DNA of 64,000 bases, taken from Pseudomonas sp. Irchel s3f7 (GTDB taxonomy: Bacteria; Pseudomonadota; Gammaproteobacteria; Pseudomonadales; Pseudomonadaceae). This document shows, piece by piece, positions 1 to 7,435 of this stretch (position 1 is its first letter; every line of letters begins with the position of its first letter). Location of the stretch: NCBI RefSeq assembly GCF_900187615.1, contig NZ_FYDO01000005.1:1-64000 (forward strand), in the 5' to 3' direction. The notes under the pieces are model-generated. The model was given only the letters and a program-made list of their open reading frames with translations, did no database searches and had not been told where the DNA came from. Position numbers and translations under genes: made by a program.

Positions 1-31
1 GAGCCGATGCATTCCTTATCGGCGCATTAGG

Positions 32-111
32 TGAAGGGGTGGGACGATGTCTCCCACGGTCTGTACTGGTCAGAGTCAGAAGCGAGGCTTTAGTCCCACC
101 CACCCCTTCAA
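32..111. repeat. long-range imperfect inverted repeat
   Basis: The segment at 32-45 (TGAAGGGGTGGGAC) is nearly the reverse complement of 94-111 (GTCCCACCCACCCCTTCA); the right arm carries four extra bases. The arms are separated by about 48 bases. A shorter imperfect hairpin (GCCGAT at 3-8 with ATCGGC at 18-23) precedes it. No T-run follows, so this does not look like a simple terminator. It may be a leader or 3' UTR structure of a gene left of the window. The function is unknown. Confidence 0.45.
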
Positions 112-119
112 GTCTAAAC

Positions 120-150
120 ATACAAGCGGGCTTGCCCGCGAAGAGGCCCT
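120..150. repeat. single REP-like palindrome
   Basis: GCGGGC at 126-131 and GCCCGC at 134-139 form a tight hairpin with a TT loop, followed by GAAGAGG. This is the shape of one Pseudomonas REP half-element. No partner copy in inverted orientation is seen next to it. Confidence 0.5.
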
Positions 151-182
151 GACAGACACCGAAAATACTGGATCAGAAATAA

Positions 183-218
183 AAAAGCCCCCGGACAAGT
201 GATTGTCCGGGGGCTTTT
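183..218. terminator. bidirectional intrinsic terminator downstream of yhcB
   Basis: GCCCCCGGACA (187-197) and TGTCCGGGGGC (204-214) form an 11-bp perfect stem with a six-base loop. It is flanked by an A-run on the left and TTTT on the right, so it can terminate transcription from both sides. It lies just past the stop of the leftward yhcB gene. Confidence 0.9.
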
Positions 219-232
219 GCTTTCCTGAAACC

Positions 233-670
233 CTATGACTTCTTCAGGCCGTAATGCTCATCGAGCATGCCCGGAGAGTTCGGGGCTTTTGGAGCGTAGT
301 CGCGCGGTGGCTCCTGATCGCGCGGCGGCGTCAGGCGTTCACGTGGCGCTTGTGCCGCATCGGCGTGCAGGGAGGCCAGCAAGCGTTGGCGGGTCTGCTC
401 GTCCAGGGCCAGGCGGTTGGCGCCCTCGGCGAGATGATCCTGCACTTCCTGATAGCTCTGAGTCAGTTTCTTGACCAGTGTGGCCGTGCTGTTGAAGTGG
501 GTCACCACCTCGTTCTGATAACTGTCGAAACGTTCCTGAATATCGTCCAGCTGACGCTGCGTGCGGTTAGGCGCGGCGTTCGGCGCGAGGCGAGCGATCA
601 GGAACCCAATGGCGACACCCACAACCAGGGCAAGAGTCGGTAACAACCAAACTAAGAGCGAGTGTTCCAC
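233..670 (-). CDS. YhcB/ZapG family (DUF1043) inner-membrane protein
   Basis: This 145-residue protein has one N-terminal transmembrane helix (about residues 7-27, with small GVAIGFLIARL packing residues). A coiled-coil-rich cytoplasmic segment follows (about 35-105), then a proline-rich tail ending in HYGLKKS. This matches the DUF1043/YhcB family, known in enterobacteria as ZapG, which links cell division with envelope synthesis. The family assignment rests on the short TM helix plus the QLDDIQERFDSYQNEV-like helix. It is transcribed leftward into a strong bidirectional terminator and is divergent from the alpha/beta hydrolase. The role in division is inferred from the family. Confidence 0.8.
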   Translation of the reverse strand: MEHSLLVWLLPTLALVVGVAIGFLIARLAPNAAPNRTQRQLDDIQERFDSYQNEVVTHFNSTATLVKKLTQSYQEVQDHLAEGANRLALDEQTRQRLLASLHADAAQAPRERLTPPRDQEPPRDYAPKAPNSPGMLDEHYGLKKS

Positions 671-814
671 GAGTCCTTCCTCTATAAACGGCTTTGCTTT
701 ACGTTAACGGCTCCAACCTGCGCTGTATACCGCGATTCACTCGCAATAGATTGGCACAGACAATTTGCTAGACGAGTCGACCTGATTCGAGGTCACGGAG
801 TTCCTTCCTTGCTT

Positions 815-1444
815 ATGCGTGAAACCCCTGTAGTGATTGATGGCCCGGTGGGGCAACTGGAAGCACTTTACCTGGATAACGAGCAGCCACGCGGCCTCGC
901 GCTCATCTGCCATCCGAACCCGGTGCAGGGCGGCACCATGCTCAACAAAGTGGTCTCGACCCTGCAGCGCACCGCGCGCGATGCGGGTTTGATCACCTTG
1001 CGTTTCAACTACCGTGGCGTCGGCGCCAGCGAAGGCTCCCACGACATGGGCACTGGCGAAGTCGATGATGCCCAGGCGGTGGCCGATTGGTTCCGGGCCA
1101 AACATCCGGAATTGCCACTGACCCTGTTCGGTTTCTCCTTTGGCGGATTTGTTGCAGCAAGTCTCGGCGGACGTCTGGAAGCGAAGGGTGAACAGATCAA
1201 GCATCTGTTCATGGTCGCTCCGGCCGTCATGCGCCTGGGTGCTCAGGATCAACTGCCGCAGCAGGGCGAGGTGACGCTGATCCAGCCGGAAACCGACGAA
1301 GTGATCGATCCGCAGCTGGTTTACGAATGGTCCGACACGCTCGAACGCCCCCATGAGCTGCTGAAAGTGGCAGAATGCGGACACTTTTTTCATGGCAAGC
1401 TGACCGATCTCAAGGATCTGATCCTGCCGCGCCTTTCGAATTGA
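815..1444 (+). CDS. alpha/beta hydrolase (YqiA/dienelactone hydrolase-like)
   Basis: I chose the ATG at 815, which gives 209 residues beginning MRETPVVIDGPVG; the longer open frame to 662 has no family-like sequence upstream of it. The order is that of a compact alpha/beta hydrolase. There is an oxyanion-region HPNPVQGG motif with FNYRGVGASEG after it, the nucleophile elbow GFSFGG (serine in GxSxG), an acidic residue near ETDEVIDPQL, and a catalytic histidine in CGHFFHGKL. Uncharacterised Pseudomonas homologues are usually called alpha/beta hydrolase. The substrate cannot be deduced. Its stop lies 24 bases before the trpS ATG, so the two genes are probably co-transcribed. Confidence 0.85.
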   Translation: MRETPVVIDGPVGQLEALYLDNEQPRGLALICHPNPVQGGTMLNKVVSTLQRTARDAGLITLRFNYRGVGASEGSHDMGTGEVDDAQAVADWFRAKHPELPLTLFGFSFGGFVAASLGGRLEAKGEQIKHLFMVAPAVMRLGAQDQLPQQGEVTLIQPETDEVIDPQLVYEWSDTLERPHELLKVAECGHFFHGKLTDLKDLILPRLSN

Positions 1445-1468
1445 TTGCAGTCTGACAAGCGATTACCC

Positions 1469-2824
1469 ATGACGACCCGTACCCGCATCCTCACCGGCAT
1501 CACCACCACCGGCACGCCGCACCTGGGCAACTACGCCGGCGCCATCCGCCCGGCCATCATCGCCAGCCGCGACAGTAATGCTGATTCGTTCTACTTCCTG
1601 GCCGACTACCACGCCCTGATCAAGTGCGATGACCCGCTGCGCATCCAGCGCTCGCGTCTGGAAATCGCCGCGACCTGGCTGGCCGGTGGCCTGGATGTGG
1701 ATCGCGTGACGTTCTATCGCCAGTCCGACATCCCGGAAATCCCGGAGCTGACCTGGCTGCTGACGTGCGTCGCCGCCAAGGGCCTGCTTAACCGCGCCCA
1801 CGCCTACAAGGCGTCGGTGGACAAAAACGTCGAGACCGGCGAAGACCCGGATGCCGGCATCACCATGGGCTTGTACAGCTACCCGGTGCTGATGGCGGCG
1901 GACATCCTGATGTTCAACGCGCACAAGGTGCCGGTCGGTCGCGACCAGATCCAGCACGTGGAAATGGCCCGCGACATCGGCCAGCGTTTCAACCATCTGT
2001 TTGGCCAGGGCAAAGAATTCTTCACCATGCCCGAGGCGTTGATCGAAGAGAGCGTCGCCACATTGCCGGGCCTGGACGGTCGCAAGATGTCGAAGAGCTA
2101 CGACAACACCATTCCGTTGTTCAGCAGCGCCAAAGAGATGAAGGACGCGATTTCGCGGATCGTCACCGACTCCCGCGCCCCGGGCGAAGCCAAAGATCCG
2201 GACAATTCGCACCTGTTCACCCTGTTCCAGGCGTTTGCCTCTGCGGCGCAAGCCGACGAGTTCCGCAGCGAACTGTTACAGGGCCTGGGTTGGGGCGAGG
2301 CGAAGAGTCGCCTGTTCCAGTTGCTGGACAGCGACCTAGGCGAGTCCCGCGAGCGTTATCACCAGTTGATCGAGCGTCCGGCAGATCTGGAAGACATCCT
2401 GCAACACGGCGCGAAAAAGGCCCGTGCGGTAGCGACGCCGTTCCTCAACGAACTGCGTGAAGCGGTCGGCCTGCGCTCCTTCGTTGCCCAGACCCAAGTG
2501 GCGGCGACTACCAAAAAGAAAGCCGCGAAAACTGCACGTTTTGTCAGCTTCCGCGAAGACGACGGCAGTTTCCGTTTCCGTCTGCTGTCGGCGGATGGCG
2601 AGCAACTGCTGCTGTCGCGAAACTTTGCTGATGGTAAAACCGCGGGTCAGGTGACCAAGCAGCTGCAAGCTGGCCAGGTTCTGGACGTGCGCAGTGAAGA
2701 CCTGAGCTTCAGTGTCTGGCTGGAAGGCGAGTGCGTTGCCGACAGCCCGAGCTTCGCCGACGGCACCGCTCGCGACGCAGCGATCGAAGCCTTGCGCATT
2801 GCCCTGACCCCGGTTCAGGAATAA
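1469..2824 (+). CDS. trpS: tryptophan--tRNA ligase with C-terminal extension
   Basis: This class I aminoacyl-tRNA synthetase charges tRNA-Trp. From the ATG at 1469 it has 451 residues; the frame opens earlier at a TTG (1445), but the ATG gives the normal N-terminus MTTRTRILTG. The HIGH-type motif is seen as PHLGN (residues 17-21) and the second signature as KMSKS near residue 205. Typical bacterial TrpRS has about 330-350 residues. Here a lysine-rich linker (KKKAAK, about 348-353) leads to an extra C-terminal domain of about 95 residues containing FREDDGSFRFRLLSADGE. That domain resembles the YegP/DUF1508 fold (inference). A terminator follows at 2866-2895. Confidence 0.96.
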   Translation: MTTRTRILTGITTTGTPHLGNYAGAIRPAIIASRDSNADSFYFLADYHALIKCDDPLRIQRSRLEIAATWLAGGLDVDRVTFYRQSDIPEIPELTWLLTCVAAKGLLNRAHAYKASVDKNVETGEDPDAGITMGLYSYPVLMAADILMFNAHKVPVGRDQIQHVEMARDIGQRFNHLFGQGKEFFTMPEALIEESVATLPGLDGRKMSKSYDNTIPLFSSAKEMKDAISRIVTDSRAPGEAKDPDNSHLFTLFQAFASAAQADEFRSELLQGLGWGEAKSRLFQLLDSDLGESRERYHQLIERPADLEDILQHGAKKARAVATPFLNELREAVGLRSFVAQTQVAATTKKKAAKTARFVSFREDDGSFRFRLLSADGEQLLLSRNFADGKTAGQVTKQLQAGQVLDVRSEDLSFSVWLEGECVADSPSFADGTARDAAIEALRIALTPVQE

Positions 2825-2865
2825 ACAACGGTTCGGCCCGACCAAGGGCTGATTGCCATTCCTCG

Positions 2866-2895
2866 GGGCCGTCGCTACAGTGACGGCCCGTTTTT
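2866..2895 (+). terminator. intrinsic terminator after trpS
   Basis: GGGCCGTC (2866-2873) and GACGGCCC (2882-2889) form a perfect 8-bp stem with an eight-base loop, followed by G and five Ts. It separates trpS from zapE, whose ATG is at 2915, so zapE probably has its own promoter or is reached by read-through. Confidence 0.8.
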
Positions 2896-2914
2896 GTTGC
2901 CTTGCTAACGAATT

Positions 2915-4009
2915 ATGACGCCCCTAGAACGATATCAAGCTGATCTGAAACGCCCGGAATTCTTCCATGACGCCGCACAGGAAACTGCCGTGCGTCATTT
3001 GCAGCGCCTGTACGACGACCTGGTCGCGGCCGAGCAAAACAAGCCGGGCTTGCTGGGCAAGTTGTTTGGCAAGAAGGATCAAACCCCGGTCAAGGGCCTG
3101 TATTTCTGGGGCGGCGTAGGTCGCGGCAAGACTTACCTGGTGGACACCTTCTTCGAAGCGTTGCCCTTCAAGGAAAAGTCCCGGACGCACTTCCACCGCT
3201 TCATGAAGCGCGTGCACGAAGAGATGAAGACCCTCGGCGGCGAGAAAAACCCGCTGACCATCATCGCCAAGCGTTTCGCCACCGAAGCCCGGGTCATCTG
3301 CTTCGATGAATTCTTCGTCTCCGACATCACCGACGCCATGATCCTTGGCACCCTGATGGAAGAACTGTTCAAGAACGGCGTGACCCTCGTCGCGACCTCG
3401 AACATCGTGCCGGACGGCCTGTACAAGGACGGCCTGCAACGTGCGCGCTTCCTGCCGGCCATTGCGCTGATCAAGATCAATACCGAGATCGTCAACGTCG
3501 ACAGCGGCGTCGACTATCGTCTGCGTCACCTGGAACAAGCCGAGCTGTTCCACTATCCACTCGACGAAGCCGCCAACGAAAGCCTGCGCAAGAGCTTCCG
3601 TGCGCTGACACCGGAATGCACGGCGGCGGTCGAAAATGACGTGCTGATGATCGAAAATCGTGAAATTCGTGCCGTGCGCACCTGCGATGACGTGGCCTGG
3701 TTCAACTTCCGTGAGCTGTGCGACGGCCCGCGCAGCCAGAACGACTACATCGAGCTGGGCAAGATCTTCCACGCCGTACTGCTCAGCGATGTCGAACAGA
3801 TGAGCGTCACCACCGACGACATCGCCCGACGCTTCATCAACATGGTCGACGAGTTCTACGACCGCAACGTGAAGCTGATCATTTCCGCCGAGGTCGAGCT
3901 TAAAGACCTCTACACCGGCGGTCGCTTGAATTTCGAATTCCAGCGTACCCTCAGCCGACTGCTGGAAATGCAATCCCACGAATTCCTGGCGCGGGCGCAC
4001 AAGCCGTAA
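2915..4009 (+). CDS. zapE: cell division protein ZapE (AFG1-like ATPase)
   Basis: This 364-residue P-loop ATPase has Walker A GGVGRGKT at residues 66-73, Walker B ICFDEFFVSD near 130, and a sensor-like ATSNIVPDGLY motif near 165. The start MTPLERYQADL is typical of the ZapE/AFG1 family. In E. coli, ZapE is a cytoplasmic ATPase that associates with the Z-ring and destabilises FtsZ polymers, mainly under low oxygen or late constriction. The length agrees with the family. A bidirectional terminator follows directly. The role in division is by family. Confidence 0.95.
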   Translation: MTPLERYQADLKRPEFFHDAAQETAVRHLQRLYDDLVAAEQNKPGLLGKLFGKKDQTPVKGLYFWGGVGRGKTYLVDTFFEALPFKEKSRTHFHRFMKRVHEEMKTLGGEKNPLTIIAKRFATEARVICFDEFFVSDITDAMILGTLMEELFKNGVTLVATSNIVPDGLYKDGLQRARFLPAIALIKINTEIVNVDSGVDYRLRHLEQAELFHYPLDEAANESLRKSFRALTPECTAAVENDVLMIENREIRAVRTCDDVAWFNFRELCDGPRSQNDYIELGKIFHAVLLSDVEQMSVTTDDIARRFINMVDEFYDRNVKLIISAEVELKDLYTGGRLNFEFQRTLSRLLEMQSHEFLARAHKP

Positions 4010-4026
4010 CAAGGTGCGGAAAGTAA

Positions 4027-4054
4027 AAAAGGCCTGCATATGCAGGCCTTTTTT
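4027..4054. terminator. bidirectional terminator between zapE and the asparaginase gene
   Basis: GGCCTGCA (4031-4038) and TGCAGGCC (4041-4048) form a self-complementary stem, flanked by six As on the left and six Ts on the right. It can serve both the rightward zapE and the leftward asparaginase gene. Confidence 0.9.
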
Positions 4055-4077
4055 GTGCGATCAAGTTCCCTGTGTGG

Positions 4078-5052
4078 TCATTCGAGATAACTGGTCACCT
4101 CATCCTGCCGCTGACAACCGATGAGCAGCCAGAGCAGGATCCTGGCTTTGCGCGGACACAGAAAGCCGGCCATATGCGCCCCCTTGCGGATCAAGTCCAT
4201 CTCGCTGCCAACAAACCCATAGGATGCTTGCGCGGTGGAACCGGAGCCGGTGCGAGTCGCAATGATCACGGGGATTTTTCCGGCGATGGTCTCGATCACC
4301 GTCGTCCACTTCTCGGAAACATGACCGGCGCCAAACCCGGCGATTACCAAGCCGTCATAACCGAGCTTAAGGATGTTTTCCACAATCAGCGTGTCAGCGG
4401 ACAGTGACGCTTCAAGCATGGCCACCTTGTGCAGGGTCTGTTGCGGCAAAGGCAAGACATTACGCAGAACCGGTGAGCGCAGATAGTGAACGTGACCCTC
4501 CACCAGCAGGGCTGCAGGTCCAAAGATCGGGGAGGAGAAAGCGTGTACCGCCAGCGAATCGGTTTTTCGCACGCTGCTTGCGTGATGCACCTGTCCGTTC
4601 ATCACGACCTGGACGCCTCGCTGCCGGCTATTTGGGTTCAGCGCGACTCGACAAGCGTCCAGCAAATTGGCCGGTCCGTCAGCGCCAGCCTGTTGGGCTG
4701 AACGCATGGCGCCGGTCAGAATCAGGGGGACATCGTGGTCCCACAGGTAGTCGAAAAACGAAGCTGTCTCTTCGAGTGTGTCAGTGCCCTGAGTGATGAC
4801 AACACCCTCGGCACCTTGCGCCACTTGATATTTCGCCCATGAAAGGACGCTCAGCAAACACTCGAAATCCAATGATGCGCTGGGCAACAGACAAAGGGTT
4901 TCCACCGTCACCTGAGCCAGTGATTTCAGTTCGGGAACCGAGGCCAGCAGGGTTTCTCCGCTGACCGTTGGAATCACCCCTTCACCGGCACTCCTGGGCT
5001 GCATGCTCACCGTCCCGCCGAGTGCCGCGATGGCCAGCTTGGGCAAGTTCAT
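4078..5052 (-). CDS. cytoplasmic L-asparaginase-family amidohydrolase
   Basis: This 324-residue protein belongs to the asparaginase/glutaminase family. The N-terminal signature GGTVS places the nucleophilic threonine at residue 14. The second motif TQGTDTLEE gives Thr90-Asp91, and Lys163 lies in SVRKTDS. No signal peptide is visible, so it should be cytoplasmic. The flexible loop after the first motif (residues 18-35, AGEGVIPTVSGE) has no tyrosine, whereas periplasmic type II enzymes carry a catalytic Tyr there; the substrate may therefore differ from plain asparagine. It is the last gene of the leftward cluster 9382-4078, with a 76-base gap to the membrane protein and a terminator just downstream. 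Confidence 0.85.
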   Translation of the reverse strand: MNLPKLAIAALGGTVSMQPRSAGEGVIPTVSGETLLASVPELKSLAQVTVETLCLLPSASLDFECLLSVLSWAKYQVAQGAEGVVITQGTDTLEETASFFDYLWDHDVPLILTGAMRSAQQAGADGPANLLDACRVALNPNSRQRGVQVVMNGQVHHASSVRKTDSLAVHAFSSPIFGPAALLVEGHVHYLRSPVLRNVLPLPQQTLHKVAMLEASLSADTLIVENILKLGYDGLVIAGFGAGHVSEKWTTVIETIAGKIPVIIATRTGSGSTAQASYGFVGSEMDLIRKGAHMAGFLCPRKARILLWLLIGCQRQDEVTSYLE

Positions 5053-5128
5053 CTCATACCTCGCTTACATGGGTTTAGAAATGGCTGTACCCGGTTTTGA
5101 GCCGTAATACAGCCAGGCCGCAAAGTGC

Positions 5129-6325
5129 TCAGTCTGCGATCAGTGTGCCGATCAACGGGACGATCAGCAGTGTACTGATGGCCATGGAGAGAACATTGCC
5201 GATGTAACCGTGGAAATCGGCTGGCAATCGTTTAGCGATGGCGCACGCCAGAGGGGGAGCAATGATCGCCCCCAGCAGTGCACTGGAAGCGATGACTTGC
5301 CAGCTGCCGCCATAAGCCAAAATCGCTGCTGGCACCACGGAAACCATCGGGACGTACGTCGGATACCAGCCGAGCAACCGCCATTGCCGACGCCAGATCA
5401 ATACCCCGATGGCTGACGTTAAAGCTTGTGCACCCATCAGATGGAGCAATAAGCCGGAACCGTAGGCCGGACTCAGTGCGTTCAGGGCATACGCCAGCAA
5501 CGCGCCAAGGAGCAAGCCGAGGCTGGCCAGTTCATTGCCAAAGAACGGGGCTTCTGAAAAGTCAGCCAGGACTCGGCGCAAACTCCACACCAGTCCATAA
5601 TCGGGTGCTTTGGTGATGGCCGGCTCCGGGGTAGACGCTGTGGTCAGTGGGGTTGCGGATTTCACCAGCCTCGGACAGCAGCGACAGAGCAGAAAAGCCG
5701 CGACGCTGGCGATTGCCATACCCAGCACATTGCCGATTACTGCCGGTAGCTCCAACGGGTTGCACACGTAGTTAACGATTAGCAGGCACATCGGCGTAAC
5801 CAGTAATGCGCCCATGATCGCGCCGTTGATCGTGACCTTCCAGCCACCTCCGAACATAAGCACCATTGCTGCAGGCAGTGAGACAAAAGCAGCAAAGGTG
5901 GGTTGCCAACTGCTGGCGGTGACCGTCCAGCCCCACAACAGGTTACTCAACAGCAAGCCCAGCAATGAACTGGTCACCAGCCATGGCCATAATCCGCTGC
6001 CGTAAGAGATGGCAAAGCCTTGCCAACGCTTACCGGTTCGATTGGCCCAATAAGCCAGGTAGGCACCGGCCAATAACCCGATTGAAGCGAACTCATGTTT
6101 GTAGAAGGCCACTTCGCTGATATCACCCAGTATCCAGCGTAGCCAGGCGCCAGGGTCGGGAAGCGCTGACACCATGTCGTTGTAGCTCGGCCAATGAGCC
6201 GCCCACGCCGTTCTAAACGTGAACGACAGCCAGATAATCAGCAACGTTGTGCCAAGCATCAATACGAGGATCGGCTTGTCGAACGGTGATCCGGTCAGTC
6301 GTTGTTTGTTGTTTGAGGTTTCCAT
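5129..6325 (-). CDS. polytopic membrane protein with internal tandem duplication, family not recognised
   Basis: I chose the ATG at 6325 (METSNNK), which is preceded by GGGGGT; a GTG nine bases further upstream is possible. The 398 residues are very hydrophobic, with about ten or more membrane spans. The protein is made of two homologous halves. DISEVAFYKHEFASIGLLAG in half 1 matches DFSEAPFFGNELASLGLLLG in half 2. YGSGLW matches YGSGLL, a WxPT...VS-x-PAA block recurs, and IGNVLGMAI matches IGNVLSMAI. The halves are joined by a polar linker rich in T, P and K near residue 230. This looks like a transporter with inverted or parallel repeats, but I do not recognise the family. It starts 16 bases after the nitrilase stop, so it is probably co-transcribed and may move the substrate or product of that enzyme. 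Confidence 0.75.
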   Translation of the reverse strand: METSNNKQRLTGSPFDKPILVLMLGTTLLIIWLSFTFRTAWAAHWPSYNDMVSALPDPGAWLRWILGDISEVAFYKHEFASIGLLAGAYLAYWANRTGKRWQGFAISYGSGLWPWLVTSSLLGLLLSNLLWGWTVTASSWQPTFAAFVSLPAAMVLMFGGGWKVTINGAIMGALLVTPMCLLIVNYVCNPLELPAVIGNVLGMAIASVAAFLLCRCCPRLVKSATPLTTASTPEPAITKAPDYGLVWSLRRVLADFSEAPFFGNELASLGLLLGALLAYALNALSPAYGSGLLLHLMGAQALTSAIGVLIWRRQWRLLGWYPTYVPMVSVVPAAILAYGGSWQVIASSALLGAIIAPPLACAIAKRLPADFHGYIGNVLSMAISTLLIVPLIGTLIAD

Positions 6326-6340
6326 CGGCAACACCCCCAG

Positions 6341-7228
6341 TCAGCGCGGCAGGCAAGAGTGTTGGGTGTAACCGAGCATCTGATCATAAAGATCAGCTCG
6401 ACGATCACGATGTAGATCGTTCAAGTTGTTCCAGATCGGTGCGCTGCGCGATGAGGTCAGGTCAACGTCGGCAAACAGGATTTCTTGCGCGTCAGCTGAC
6501 GCCACGGAGCCAATCGGCCAGCCATTGGTGCCTGCGATCAACGAGCAGCCCAGATAGCGAGCACCTCGCTCCTCGCCGATACGGCTTGCCGCCGCAATAA
6601 ACACATTGTTTACGTGTGCTGCCGTCATCGTCAGGTATGACGCCATGCACTTGCCGGCATCATCGAACAGCGGAGGTGGCGTCCACACCCAGTTGTTCAA
6701 GCTGCAAATGATGTCCGCACCTTGTTGGCTGAGGATTCGAGGTACTTCCGGAAACCAGATGTCCCAACAGATCAACAAACCAATACGGCCGATGGGCGTC
6801 TCAAACACCGGAAAACCCAGATCTCCGGGGGTAAACCAGAGTTTCTCCAGGTTCCACAAATGGGCTTTTCGGTACTTGCCGATAAACCCCTCAGGTCCCA
6901 CCAGCACAGCTGTGTTGAAGAGTCGCATACCCTCGCGTTCAGCCAGGCCGGCTACGAGGTAAACCTTGTGCTCACGGGCAAAACTCATCCAGTTCTGTAC
7001 GCTTGGACCGTCAGGTACCCGCTCCGCATGGTTGAAGGCATCCTGCCGTCCACTGAAGAAATATCCGGTGTTGGCAAGCTCGGGCAGCACAATGAGATTC
7101 GCCCCACCGTTTACCGCCTCGAGCGCCAACGTCAGGCTGTTACACCGATTGTCTTCACAATTCTCTGTGCCCACTTGCGGGTCAAATTGCACGACTGCGA
7201 CACGAACAGGGCTTGCTGGCTGATTCAT
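6341..7228 (-). CDS. carbon-nitrogen hydrolase (nitrilase superfamily amidase)
   Basis: This 295-residue enzyme shows the full nitrilase-superfamily triad: Glu50 in LPELANTGY, Lys121 in YRKAHLW and Cys154 in LICWDIWFPE. I chose the ATG at 7228, which has AGAGG upstream; a GTG at 7258 would add ten residues without an evident ribosome site. Members of this branch hydrolyse C-N bonds of linear amides. DavA (5-aminovaleramidase) is a nitrilase-family enzyme that works after a flavin lysine 2-monooxygenase. The neighbouring amine-oxidase-type gene makes an analogous amide-hydrolysing role here plausible, but the substrate is unknown. Confidence 0.85.
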   Translation of the reverse strand: MNQPASPVRVAVVQFDPQVGTENCEDNRCNSLTLALEAVNGGANLIVLPELANTGYFFSGRQDAFNHAERVPDGPSVQNWMSFAREHKVYLVAGLAEREGMRLFNTAVLVGPEGFIGKYRKAHLWNLEKLWFTPGDLGFPVFETPIGRIGLLICWDIWFPEVPRILSQQGADIICSLNNWVWTPPPLFDDAGKCMASYLTMTAAHVNNVFIAAASRIGEERGARYLGCSLIAGTNGWPIGSVASADAQEILFADVDLTSSRSAPIWNNLNDLHRDRRADLYDQMLGYTQHSCLPR

Positions 7229-7435
7229 TTCCGATAACCTCTTTTTATTGTTATTCACGCTGTTTAATTGCGTGTTTATAAGAGTTGAATCGGCGAGTGG
7301 GCGTAAGTCAGCCGCTTCCGGTAAGGCTGTAGTCCTTATCCCAAGATGGGTGAGCGAGGGCTTGATTTGGTTTGATGGTGAAGCGGGGAGGGCGAGCCAT
7401 CACATCGCGTGCATGGCTCTGGAGCGGGTATTTGG
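7229..7435. other. intergenic region between the amine oxidase and nitrilase genes
   Basis: These 207 bases hold no credible coding frame. A ribosome site (AGAGG) for the nitrilase lies at its left edge. I see no clear hairpin terminator, so read-through from the upstream oxidase gene or a second promoter are both possible. Confidence 0.4.
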
